64,000 nucleotides of DNA from Muricoccus harenae (lineage in GTDB: Bacteria > Pseudomonadota > Alphaproteobacteria > Acetobacterales > Acetobacteraceae): the NCBI RefSeq assembly GCF_009848505.1, contig NZ_WWDL01000021.1, positions 1 through 64,000 of the forward strand, in the 5' to 3' direction. A model generated the notes under the pieces. It saw nothing but the letters and a program-made list of their open reading frames with translations, searched no databases and had not been told where the DNA came from. Position 1 is the stretch's first letter, and the number at the start of each line of letters is the position of its first letter. Below are positions 8,594 to 16,745 of this stretch, piece by piece. The position numbers were made by a program, and so were the translations under genes.

Positions 8594-9943
8594 TCAGCGG
8601 CCGGGAAGCCAGACGCGCATCGTGGTTCCCTGGCCCGGCTCGCTTTCGATGAGCAGCTGGCCGCGGTGGTGGCTGACGATGTGCTTGACGATGGCGAGGC
8701 CGAGGCCGGTGCCCCCGGCGCTCCGGGAGCGGCCGGAATCCACGCGGTAGAAGCGTTCGGTCAGGCGCGGGATGTGCTCGCGCGCGATGCCCGGCCCGTC
8801 ATCGGCGATGCGCAGCAGCACGCCCGGCGGCAGACTGCCCTCGCGCGCCGCCAGGCTGCGGACGGAGAGGGTGACGGTGCCGCCCTCTCGCCCGTGGCGA
8901 ACCGCATTCTCCAGCAGGTTGCGCAGAACTTGGGCAAGCTGGCCGGGATCGGCCGGGACCGCCGTGGCGGGGGCGAGGTCAAGGTTCAGGGTGACGTTGC
9001 GGCTGGCCAGGATGGGGGCCATGGCTGCGGTCTCGTCCCGCGCCAGGGCGTCGAGCCGCGCCTCGCCAGTCGGGGCCTGGTGCTCCGTCATCTCGATGCG
9101 GGAGAGGCCGAGCAGGTCCTCGATCAGCCGGCGCATGCGGTCGGCCTGCTCTGCGATGATGGCGAGGAAGCGGGTGCTGGCTTCCGGATCCCCGGCGGCG
9201 GGGCCGCGCAGCGTCTCGACGAAGCCGATGATGGAGGCCAGCGGGGTGCGAAGCTCATGGCTGGCATTGGCCACGAAATCGGCGCGCATCCGCTCCGCCG
9301 CCCGGGCCTGGGTGCGGTCGGCCAGCACCACCAGCAGGCGGCCGCCATCGGAGAGCGGCGGGTTGAGCGGGATGACCTGGGTGGACAGGTCCCGCGCCAC
9401 GGGGACGGGCAGCATGGCCTCGGCGGATTGCGGCGTGCCCTCGGCCAGGGCGCGGTCCACGGCACCGGCGATGCGGGGGTGGCGCAGGAAGGCGGCGGTG
9501 TCAGCTGTGTCGTCCGCGCCGTCCCGGCCGGCGTCCGTGCCGAAGAAGCTGCGGGCGGCGGCATTGGCGCGGAGCGGGCGGCGATCCTCGGCGAGGACGA
9601 GCAGCGGGTCCGGCAGGGCCTCGATGATGGCGGCGTCGGCGCGGCGGAGCCGCGCGACCAGGGCTTCCCGCTCAGCGAGGCTGCGGGCAAGGCGGGCGGC
9701 GGATTCGGCCACGCCAGAGGCCACGGGCAGCAGGGGCGCGCGGGGCGGGGCTGGGCGGCCCTCGGCGGCGGCACGGAGGGCCGCTTCCAGCCCCAGCAGC
9801 GTGCCCACCCAGGCCCGGGCGAGAAGCAGCGCGGCCAGGATCGTGGCCAACAGGGCCAGGGCGCCGGCCGCGGGCGCGGCCGTCCCCGTCGCGATCAGCA
9901 GGAGCAGGGCGAGGCTCGGCACCGCGCCCACCAGCCCTGCCAC
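8594..9943 (-). CDS. PhoR-type two-component sensor histidine kinase
   Basis: 449 residues: two N-terminal hydrophobic segments (about 5-45), a PAS-like region (about 100-215), HisKA with the H-box NASHELRTPLASIIG (His229), and HATPase_c with N box LLENAVRHG, G1 IADDGPGI, F box ERFYRVD and G2 GGTGLGLAIVKHI. This architecture and the H-box context fit PhoR, the phosphate-starvation kinase that phosphorylates PhoB. No response regulator or pst genes are in the window, so the pairing is inferred. The GTG start used here is weak; the frame remains open upstream with a basic stretch (LKPRPSWSALLR), so the real start may be slightly earlier and overlap the 3' end of the LpoA-like gene. Confidence 0.8.
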   Translation of the reverse strand: MAGLVGAVPSLALLLLIATGTAAPAAGALALLATILAALLLARAWVGTLLGLEAALRAAAEGRPAPPRAPLLPVASGVAESAARLARSLAEREALVARLRRADAAIIEALPDPLLVLAEDRRPLRANAAARSFFGTDAGRDGADDTADTAAFLRHPRIAGAVDRALAEGTPQSAEAMLPVPVARDLSTQVIPLNPPLSDGGRLLVVLADRTQARAAERMRADFVANASHELRTPLASIIGFVETLRGPAAGDPEASTRFLAIIAEQADRMRRLIEDLLGLSRIEMTEHQAPTGEARLDALARDETAAMAPILASRNVTLNLDLAPATAVPADPGQLAQVLRNLLENAVRHGREGGTVTLSVRSLAAREGSLPPGVLLRIADDGPGIAREHIPRLTERFYRVDSGRSRSAGGTGLGLAIVKHIVSHHRGQLLIESEPGQGTTMRVWLPGR

Positions 9944-9975
9944 GCGCAGCAGGGCCGACCAGGAGGGGCGGGGCT

Positions 9976-11217
9976 TCAGAACCCGACGGCGCCCGGCAGC
10001 ACCGGCGGGTCGACCATCTGCGGCTCGGCGCCGGGGGACAGTGCATAGACCGCAAGGGCACGCTGCACCTGCCCGTTGGGCAGCAGGCGGAAGGCGCCGT
10101 CGGCGCCTTGCAGCGGCTCCTCCAGCGGCAGGCGGGCCGGGGCGGTGGGGTCGCCACCGCGCAGGGAGCGGAGCGCCGCCGTCGTGGCGTCATAGGCCGT
10201 GGAGGCCAAGCGCGGCGGGCGCTCGCCGAAGGCGGCCTGGTAGCGGGCCTCAAAGCCGTTGTGGGCGGCTGGGTCGGGGCCGGGGATCCAGGCGCCGGCC
10301 AGGGCGGGCTCGCTGGCCAGCGTCGCGTCGCCGGCCCAGAGGGCGTGGCCGCCGATGCGCATGGGCGGGATGGCAAGGCCGGCGCTGGCCAGGGCCGCGG
10401 CCATCTCCCGGGCCTGGGAGCCACTTTCGCCCAGGATCAACAGGCCCAGCCCCTCGGGCCCGGCCTGGGAGGCGAGCTGCCCGGCGGCCTGGGCGCGGGA
10501 GGCGCTGCCGGGATAGGTGACGACGAGCGGCGGGGGCAACCCGGCTTCCCGCGAGGCGTTGCGCAGTGCCGCCGTGAGCTGGCGGGTGAAGGGGCCGTCG
10601 GGTCCGGCGAGGCCGACGCGGCTGATGCCGGCCGACTGCGCCGCCACCAGCAGGCGCCGGACCTGCTGGGCGGGGGTGATGCCGAGCACCCAGGCGCCGT
10701 TGCCGCCTTGGTCCACGTCATTGGTGAAGGCGAGGACGGGCACGCCGGCGCTGCGGACCTGGCTGGTGGCGGAGGCCGTCTCGGCGCCGGTCAGCGGGCC
10801 GACGACCACCCGGGCGCCATCGGCCAGGGCGGCGCGGACGGCTTCGGAGGCGCCGCCGGGGGAGCTGGCGGTGTCGCGCGGCACCAGCTCCACCCCACGG
10901 ACACCGGAATCGAACAGGGCGAGGGTGGCCGCGTTCAGCATCGAGGGGCCGAGGGCGGCCTGCGGGCCGCTCATCGGCAGCAGGACAGCGACCTTGGCAG
11001 CGGGGGCGGCCTGCGGGGCGGCGTAGCCGCCGCCGAAGAGCGGCGCGGCGGGACGGCCGTAATAGGGGGAGCGCCCTTGCGGGGCACAGGCCGCGAGGCC
11101 CACAAGCGCCAGCAGCGCCGCCATGCTCCCCAGGCCGGAGAGGCGGCGGCGCACCAGGGAGACGCGGCTTGCAGGACGAGGAAGCAGGGCCGGGGCCCGG
11201 AACGGACGAGGATCCAC
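9976..11217 (-). CDS. Penicillin-binding-protein activator, LpoA-like lipoprotein
   Basis: 413 residues with a lipoprotein signal whose lipobox LVGLAAC puts the acylated cysteine at about residue 44. The mature part is a periplasmic-binding (Leu/Ile/Val-BP-like) fold: VAVLLPMSGPQAALGPSMLN, GARVVVGPLTGAETASATS, GVPVLAFTNDVD and a C-terminal TAYDATTAALRSL. This matches the C-domain of LpoA, the outer-membrane activator of peptidoglycan synthase PBP1A. I start it at GTG 11217, which has AAGGGG seven bases upstream; an in-frame start at 11442 would run through the divergent gene. Divergence from rsmI is a conserved arrangement in Proteobacteria and supports the call. Confidence 0.8.
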   Translation of the reverse strand: MDPRPFRAPALLPRPASRVSLVRRRLSGLGSMAALLALVGLAACAPQGRSPYYGRPAAPLFGGGYAAPQAAPAAKVAVLLPMSGPQAALGPSMLNAATLALFDSGVRGVELVPRDTASSPGGASEAVRAALADGARVVVGPLTGAETASATSQVRSAGVPVLAFTNDVDQGGNGAWVLGITPAQQVRRLLVAAQSAGISRVGLAGPDGPFTRQLTAALRNASREAGLPPPLVVTYPGSASRAQAAGQLASQAGPEGLGLLILGESGSQAREMAAALASAGLAIPPMRIGGHALWAGDATLASEPALAGAWIPGPDPAAHNGFEARYQAAFGERPPRLASTAYDATTAALRSLRGGDPTAPARLPLEEPLQGADGAFRLLPNGQVQRALAVYALSPGAEPQMVDPPVLPGAVGF

Positions 11218-11255
11218 GCGAGGCCCCTTCTGGTGCTGTCGGCGCGAAGGCCGGG

Positions 11256-12107
11256 GTGGCTCCGGGGTTATGGCTGGTCGCCACCCCCATCGGCAACCTG
11301 GGGGACCTGTCACCCCGCGCGGTCGTGACCTTGCGGGCGGCGGAGATGATCCTCTGCGAGGATACGCGGGTGACGGCGCCGCTGCTGGCGCGGAACGGGA
11401 TTTCCGCTCCGCTGGCCGCCCTGCACGACCATAACGAGGCACAGGAGGTGCCGCGGCTGCTGGCGCGGCTGCAGGGGGGCGCGCGGCTGGCGCTGGTATC
11501 GGATGCCGGCACGCCGCTGGTGAGCGACCCCGGCTACCGGCTGGCGCGGGCGGCTATGGAGGCGGGGGTCTTCGTCTCGGCCGTGCCGGGGCCGAATGCG
11601 GCGGTGATGGCGCTGACCCTGTCCGGCCTGCCGCCGCAACCCTTCCTTTTCATGGGCTTCCTGCCGCCCAAGGCGGGAGCGCGGGCGGAGGCGATCTCGC
11701 GGCTGCGGGCGGCCGAGGGGGCGGGGCTGTCGGCGACGCTGATCTTCTTCGAGGCGCCACACCGGTTGGCGGAATGCCTGGCGGCGCTGGCCGAGGGCTT
11801 CGGGGACCGCCCTGCCGCCGTGGCGCGGGAGCTGACCAAGCGGTTCGAGGAGGTGCGGCGGGCGTCCCTGCCCGAGCTGGCCGCGCATTACGCGGCGCAT
11901 GCGGCACGGGGGGAGATCGTGGTGGTGGTGGGCCCGGCCGCCGTGGATGCGCCAAGCGGGGCCGAGGAGATGGAGGCGCAGCTGCGCGCTGCCCTGGCCG
12001 CCGGCGAATCCCTGCGCGATGCCGCCGCCATGGTGGCCGCTGCCACCGGCATGCCGCGCCGCCAGGTCTATGCCCGCGCGCTGGAGATGGGGCGCGAGGA
12101 GGGCTGA
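11256..12107 (+). CDS. rsmI: 16S rRNA (cytidine(1402)-2'-O)-methyltransferase RsmI
   Basis: About 283 residues of the tetrapyrrole-methylase fold, beginning close to WLVATPIGNLGDLSPRA, the invariant RsmI N-terminus. Other family marks are ILCEDTRVTAPLL, LVSDAGTPLVSDPGYRL, VPGPNAAVMALTLSGLPP, FLPPKAGAR and ARELTKRFEEV. It 2'-O-methylates C1402 in the decoding centre. I chose GTG 11256 (GAAGG eight bases upstream), which leaves 38 bp to the divergent LpoA start; a longer TTG frame from 11169 would overlap that gene. The usual yraN neighbour is absent downstream. Confidence 0.9.
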   Translation: MAPGLWLVATPIGNLGDLSPRAVVTLRAAEMILCEDTRVTAPLLARNGISAPLAALHDHNEAQEVPRLLARLQGGARLALVSDAGTPLVSDPGYRLARAAMEAGVFVSAVPGPNAAVMALTLSGLPPQPFLFMGFLPPKAGARAEAISRLRAAEGAGLSATLIFFEAPHRLAECLAALAEGFGDRPAAVARELTKRFEEVRRASLPELAAHYAAHAARGEIVVVVGPAAVDAPSGAEEMEAQLRAALAAGESLRDAAAMVAAATGMPRRQVYARALEMGREEG

Positions 12108-12124
12108 GCCGGCTCCCGCGCCGC

Positions 12125-12159
12125 AGCAAGGCCGGAGGAGCACTTCCCCCGGCCTTGCT
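12125..12159. repeat. REP-like hairpin / candidate terminator after rsmI
   Basis: An 11-bp perfect stem (AGCAAGGCCGG / CCGGCCTTGCT) with a 13-nt loop, 17 bases past the rsmI stop. The core GGCCGGAGGAGCACTTCCCC closely resembles the arms of the elements at 16636 and 43034. There is no T-run. Confidence 0.55.
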
Positions 12160-12213
12160 TGCCATCCCGCCCGGCACGCCCTAGCCCCGGCCGGAACAGG
12201 ACGAGAGGGCGAG

Positions 12214-13371
12214 TTGACGGACGCGATGCCATCCCCGGCGCTGCACACCACACCCGCGCCGCCGGTGCTGGAGGTGCCGGTGATCCTCTTCGCCTTCAAC
12301 CGCCCGACCTATCTCGAGCGGGTCTGCGCTTCCCTGCTGCGGCAGCGGGACGTGGTGCTGGACCCGCGCCGGGTCTTCCTGCTGCAGGATGGCGCCGTCT
12401 CTCCCCGCACCGGGCTGCGCTATGCCGAGGATGCCGAGGTGGCAGCCTCCATCGCCGCCTTCCAGGCGCATTTTCCGCGCGGGCATGTCGCGGCCGCGCG
12501 GGACAACCTGGGCGTGGCCTCGAACATCCGGCGCGGAGAGGTGCTGGCCTTCGAGGCGCTGGATGCCGATTGCGCCTATTTCTTCGAGGACGACCTGGAG
12601 CTCGGCCCGGAATACCTGCGGATCATGGAGCAGCTGCGGGCGCTGTCGGAGCGGGATCCGCGCATGGGGTATTTCGCCGCCTATGGCGACCACAAGGCCG
12701 CGCCGCCGGGCCCCGAGGCCTGGCTGACCATGCTGCAGCACCACTGGGCCTTCGGGCTGCGGCGGGAGCCGTGGCGGCGGCTGCGGGAGTGGCTGGCGCC
12801 CTATGATCGCATCCTGGAGGGGGCGGATTACGGCTTCCGGGACCATCTGGCGATCTTCCGCTGGATGGAGACGCTGGAGGTGGCGGGCGGCTTCTCCTCC
12901 CAGGATGCGGTGAAGACCCTGGGCTGCCACGCGCTGGGAATCGGGCGGGTGATGACCGATGTCTGCTTCGCCCGCTACATCGGGGCGCAGGGCGCCTCCT
13001 TCCACGACGATAAGTTCCGGGACATGGGCTACGACCGGATGGAGTGGGTGGAGGGGCCGCAGCACCGGCTGGCGGCCGGCGTGGATTCGCAGGTCTCCGG
13101 GATCATCGCCGAGCCACGGAAGCGGCATGTGCACTACCGCGCCGCGCGGCTGGCGCCGCTGCTGGAGGAGCAGGCGCGGACGCGGCTGGAGCGGGACCGC
13201 CCGGCAAGCCGCGAGGATGTGGCTACCCTGTTCCGCTACCTGCTGGACCGCCTGCCCGAGGACGAGGCGCTGGAATCCCTCGCCGGGCGGCATTCGGTGC
13301 GGCAGGTGCGGGAAATCCTGCTGACGAGCCGGGAGTTCCGGGGCCGGAACCCGCTGCCGCGCGGGGAGTGA
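12214..13371 (+). CDS. GT-A-type glycosyltransferase with DUF4214-like C-terminal segment
   Basis: About 385 residues. The N-terminal half looks like a nucleotide-sugar transferase of the GT-A/GNT-I type: PVILFAFNRPTYLERVCASL, AARDNLGVASNIRRGEVLAF and the metal-binding acidic run CAYFFEDDLELGPEYL, then MLQHHWAFGLRREPW. The last 60 residues (LFRYLLDRLPEDEALESLAG followed by VREILLTSREFRG) look like a DUF4214 repeat, a module often fused to glycosyltransferases. TTG 12214 has AGAGGGCGAG immediately before it; ATG 12226 is the alternative. Acceptor unknown; it stands alone between housekeeping genes. Confidence 0.65.
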   Translation: MTDAMPSPALHTTPAPPVLEVPVILFAFNRPTYLERVCASLLRQRDVVLDPRRVFLLQDGAVSPRTGLRYAEDAEVAASIAAFQAHFPRGHVAAARDNLGVASNIRRGEVLAFEALDADCAYFFEDDLELGPEYLRIMEQLRALSERDPRMGYFAAYGDHKAAPPGPEAWLTMLQHHWAFGLRREPWRRLREWLAPYDRILEGADYGFRDHLAIFRWMETLEVAGGFSSQDAVKTLGCHALGIGRVMTDVCFARYIGAQGASFHDDKFRDMGYDRMEWVEGPQHRLAAGVDSQVSGIIAEPRKRHVHYRAARLAPLLEEQARTRLERDRPASREDVATLFRYLLDRLPEDEALESLAGRHSVRQVREILLTSREFRGRNPLPRGE

Positions 13372-13538
13372 GGCGGGGCGCTACGGGGACCGGAAAAACG
13401 CAGGGAATCAGGCGAATTCGGCCTCCGGACAGCGGGGGGGCTTTCGCGACGCAGCATCTCCGCCCAACTTGCGGGCGGCGACGCCCGCGTCGCCCCGAGG
13501 CCGGCCTGCCCGACCGCTTGCTCTGTAAGGATGCCCGC

Positions 13539-15881
13539 ATGAACGCTCCGTTCGATCCCTCGCAGCTGAAATTCGGCATCGGCCAGCCCGTTTCCCGCAA
13601 GGAGGACCCGGTGCTGCTGCGGGGCGAGGGGCGCTACAGCGACGACCTGTCCCTGCCCGGGCAGGCCCATGCCGTGATGGTCCGCAGCCCCTATGCGCAT
13701 GGCCGGCTGAACGGCATCGACACGGCCGAGGCCGCCGCCATGCCGGGCGTGGTGGCGATCTATACCGGGCGCGACCTGGAGGCGGCGGGGATTGGCCCGA
13801 TGCCGGTGATGGTCGGGCAGAAGAATCGCGACGGCAGCACGCCGAAGCCGCCGGTCCAGCCGGCGATGACCACCGATAAGGTGCGTTATGTGGGCGACCC
13901 GGTGGCCGTCGTGGTGGCGGAGACGGCGAAGCAGGCGCGCGATGCCGCCGAGGCGGTGGTGCTGGACATCGACCCGCTGCCGGCGGTGACCGAGGCGCGC
14001 GATGCCGTCGCGCCCGGTGCGCCGCTTCTCTATGACGACGTGGCCGGCAACACGCTGGTGGACTTCCACTATGGCGATGCCGAGGCGGTGGCGGCCGCCT
14101 TTACGCGGGCCGCGCATGTCACGCGCCTGCCCATCCGCAACAGCCGCGTCATCGTCTCCCCGATGGAGCCGCGCGCGGCGATCGGGACCTGGGAGGAGGG
14201 GCGCTACGTCCTTCGCATGGGCAGCCAGGGCGTGTTCGGCATGCGTGGCAACCTGGCGAAGGTGATGGGGGTGAAGCCCCAGGAGCTGCGTGTGCTGACG
14301 GGCAATGTCGGCGGCTCCTTCGGAATGAAGTCGAGCGTCTATCCGGAGTACCCGGCGCTGCTGCATGCGGCGCGGCAGCTGGGGCGGCCGGTGAAGTGGA
14401 CGGATTCGCGCTCGGAGAGCTTCCTCTCCGACAGCCATGGTCGCGACCACGACATGGAGGCGGAGCTGGCGCTGGATGCGGAGGGGCATTTCCTCGCCGT
14501 AAGGATGACCGGCTTCGGCAATCTCGGCGCCTATATGAGCAATGCGACGACGCTGCCTTCCACCGGCAACACGGTAAAGAACGTGATCGGCGTGTACCGC
14601 ACGCCGCTGGTGGAGGTGAACACGCGCTGCGTCTTCACCAACACCACGCCCGTCGGCGCCTATCGCGGCGCGGGGCGGCCGGAGGGCAACTACTACATGG
14701 AGCGGCTGGTCGACACCGCCGCGCGGGAGATGGGAATCGACCGCGTGGAGCTGCGCCGGCGCAATCACATCCAGCCCGACCAGATCCCCTATGACGCGCC
14801 TTCCGGCATGCATTACGACAGCGGCGACTTTCCCGCGATCCTGGAGGAGGCGCTGGCGGCGGCGGATTGGGATGGCTTCCCGGCGCGCCGCGCGGAGGCC
14901 CGCCGGCGCGGGAAGCTGCGCGGGATCGGGATCGGGCATTACCTGGAGGTGACGGCGCCACCTTCGAAGGAGATGGGCGGCATCCGCTTCGACGAGGATG
15001 GCGGCGTGACCATCCTGACCGGCACGCTGGATTACGGGCAGGGCCATGCCTCGCCCTTCGCGCAGGTGCTGGTGGACCGGCTGGGCGTTCCCTTCGACCG
15101 CATCAGGCTTTCCCAGGGCGATAGCGACCTGCTGATCGCGGGCGGCGGCACGGGCGGCTCGCGTTCCATCATGGCGAGCGGACAGGCCATCGCCTCGGCC
15201 AGCGCGCTGGTGATCGAGAAGGGCAAGCAACTGGCCGGGCATGTGCTGGAGGCTTCCGCCGAGGACATCGAGTTCTCCGCGGGCCGGTTCGCCATCGCGG
15301 GCACGGACCGGGGTATCGGCATCCTCGAGCTCGCGGCGCGGCTGCGCGACATGCCTGGGTTGCCGGAGGATCTGCCGCGCACGCTGGATGTGTCCCACAC
15401 CGACCAGTACGAGGATTCCGCCTTCCCCAATGGCTGCCACATCGCCGAGGTGGAGGTGGACGAGGAAACGGGAGAGGTGGCGGTGGTGCGCTACGTCACC
15501 GTCAACGACTTCGGCGTGCTGGTGAACCCGATGCTGGTGGCCGGGCAGGCGCATGGCGGCATCGTGCAGGGCATCGGCCAGGCGCTGACCGAGCAGACGG
15601 CCTATAGCGAGGAGGGGCAGCTCCTCAGCGGCTCCTACATGGATTACGGCCTGCCGCGGGCGGGGCATGCGCCCTTCTTCGGCTTCGCGAGCCATCCCGT
15701 GCCGGCGCGCACCAATGTGCTGGGCGCGAAGGGCTGCGGCGAGGCGGGCTGCGCCGGCGCGCTGCCTTCCGTGATGAATGCGCTGGTGGATGCGCTGTCG
15801 GAACGGGGGGTGACGCATGTGGACATGCCGGCGACGCCGCTGAAGGTGTGGCAGATCCTGAACGAGAGGGCGGCGGCATGA
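13539..15881 (+). CDS. Molybdenum hydroxylase large subunit, CoxL/XdhB-like (form II)
   Basis: 780 residues of the xanthine dehydrogenase / CO dehydrogenase large-subunit family that carries the molybdopterin cytosine dinucleotide site. Recognisable parts are VSRKEDPVLLRGEGRYSDDL, VRSPYAHGRL, VRYVGDPVAVVVAET, TGNVGGSFGMKS, the AYRGAGRPE loop, the GGTGGSRS loop and the catalytic glutamate in GAKGCGEAGCAGALP. AYRGAGR rather than AYRCSFR marks form II, whose members are usually hydroxylases of unknown organic substrates and not true CO dehydrogenases. ATG 13539 has TAAGGA upstream. Partner FAD and 2Fe-2S subunits are not adjacent; an SDR follows with an ATGA overlap. Substrate unknown. Confidence 0.85.
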   Translation: MNAPFDPSQLKFGIGQPVSRKEDPVLLRGEGRYSDDLSLPGQAHAVMVRSPYAHGRLNGIDTAEAAAMPGVVAIYTGRDLEAAGIGPMPVMVGQKNRDGSTPKPPVQPAMTTDKVRYVGDPVAVVVAETAKQARDAAEAVVLDIDPLPAVTEARDAVAPGAPLLYDDVAGNTLVDFHYGDAEAVAAAFTRAAHVTRLPIRNSRVIVSPMEPRAAIGTWEEGRYVLRMGSQGVFGMRGNLAKVMGVKPQELRVLTGNVGGSFGMKSSVYPEYPALLHAARQLGRPVKWTDSRSESFLSDSHGRDHDMEAELALDAEGHFLAVRMTGFGNLGAYMSNATTLPSTGNTVKNVIGVYRTPLVEVNTRCVFTNTTPVGAYRGAGRPEGNYYMERLVDTAAREMGIDRVELRRRNHIQPDQIPYDAPSGMHYDSGDFPAILEEALAAADWDGFPARRAEARRRGKLRGIGIGHYLEVTAPPSKEMGGIRFDEDGGVTILTGTLDYGQGHASPFAQVLVDRLGVPFDRIRLSQGDSDLLIAGGGTGGSRSIMASGQAIASASALVIEKGKQLAGHVLEASAEDIEFSAGRFAIAGTDRGIGILELAARLRDMPGLPEDLPRTLDVSHTDQYEDSAFPNGCHIAEVEVDEETGEVAVVRYVTVNDFGVLVNPMLVAGQAHGGIVQGIGQALTEQTAYSEEGQLLSGSYMDYGLPRAGHAPFFGFASHPVPARTNVLGAKGCGEAGCAGALPSVMNALVDALSERGVTHVDMPATPLKVWQILNERAAA

Positions 15882-16630
15882 TCCTCCTCGTCACTGGGGC
15901 GACGGCGGGCTTCGGCCGCGCCATTGCCCGCCGCTTCGCGCAGGACGGTGCGCGGGTCATCGCCGCGGGCCGGCGCGCGGACCGTCTCACTTCGCTTCAG
16001 GAGGAGTTGGGGGCGGAAAACGTGCTGCCCCTGGAGTTGGACGTACGGGACCGGGCGGCGGTGGAGAAGGCCATCGAGGGCCTGCCCGCCGAATGGGCCG
16101 CCATCGACCTGCTGGTGAACAATGCGGGGCTCGCGCGCGGGCTGGCGCCGGCGCAGTCCTCCAGCCTCGATGACTGGGACGCGATGGTGGACACCAATGT
16201 GAAGGGGGTGATGTACCTGACGCGTGCGGTGCTGCCGGGGATGATCGAGCGGGGCCGGGGGCATGTGGTGAATATCGGCTCCACCGCCGGCGAGTGGCCT
16301 TATCCGGGCGGCAATGTCTATGGCGCGACCAAGGCCTTCGTCCGCCATTTCAGCCTGAACCTGCGGGCCGATCTCCATGGCACGCCGGTGCGGGTGACGG
16401 ATATCGAGCCCGGTCTGGTTGGCGGCACCGAGTTCAGCAATGTCCGCTTCGGCGATGATGCAAAGGCCGCTGCCGTGTATGAGGGCGCGGATGCGCTGAC
16501 CCCGGAGGACATCGCCGATGCCGTGCATTGGGTGGCGACGCGCCCCGCGCGGGTGAACGTGAATACCCTGCAGGTGATGCCCGTGGCCCAGAGCTTCGGC
16601 CCCCTGCGGGTGCACAAGCCGGGCCGGTAA
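15878..16630 (+). CDS. SDR-family NADP-dependent oxidoreductase, YdfG-like
   Basis: 250 residues, classical short-chain dehydrogenase: nucleotide loop VTGATAGFGRAIARRF, NNAG at about 85, active-site serine in VVNIGSTAGEWPY and YGATK (Tyr/Lys). The arrangement, with VTDIEPGLVGGTEFSNVRF near the end, matches the YdfG group, which reduces 3-hydroxy acids such as serine, allothreonine and malonic semialdehyde analogues. Its ATG overlaps the CoxL stop (ATGA), which replaces a longer in-frame start at 15848 and implies translational coupling. It may process the product of the neighbouring hydroxylase. Confidence 0.85.
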   Translation: MILLVTGATAGFGRAIARRFAQDGARVIAAGRRADRLTSLQEELGAENVLPLELDVRDRAAVEKAIEGLPAEWAAIDLLVNNAGLARGLAPAQSSSLDDWDAMVDTNVKGVMYLTRAVLPGMIERGRGHVVNIGSTAGEWPYPGGNVYGATKAFVRHFSLNLRADLHGTPVRVTDIEPGLVGGTEFSNVRFGDDAKAAAVYEGADALTPEDIADAVHWVATRPARVNVNTLQVMPVAQSFGPLRVHKPGR

Positions 16631-16635
16631 GCCCG

Positions 16636-16710
16636 GGCCGGGGAAGCACTCCCCCCAAGCTCGAAGAAAAAAGATGGGGGCCCGGGGGAATTCCTTCCCC
16701 CGGCCTTTTT
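16636..16710. repeat. BIME-like pair of inverted GC-rich palindromes, ending in a terminator
   Basis: Two arms face each other. The left (16636-16660) starts GGCCGGGGAAGCACTCCCCC, and the right, read in reverse from 16705, starts GGCCGGGGGAAGGAATTCCC. The right arm is itself a perfect 9-bp hairpin (16682-16690 with 16695-16703, loop TTCC) followed by CCTTTTT, so it should terminate coxL-SDR transcripts. The same architecture recurs at 43034-43125. Confidence 0.7.
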
Positions 16711-16745
16711 CGTTCAGGGGACAGGCATTCCCCCCAGGAGACCCG

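Noticed and set aside
11169-11255. Longer RsmI start at TTG 11169
   Set aside because: It would overlap the divergent LpoA start and adds a low-complexity extension. GTG 11256 has a better RBS and gives the normal length.
13472-13494. Hairpin GGCGACGC-CC-GCGTCGCC before coxL
   Set aside because: The 2-nt loop is too tight for a stable RNA hairpin, there is no T-run, and such repeats are common in DNA this GC-rich.
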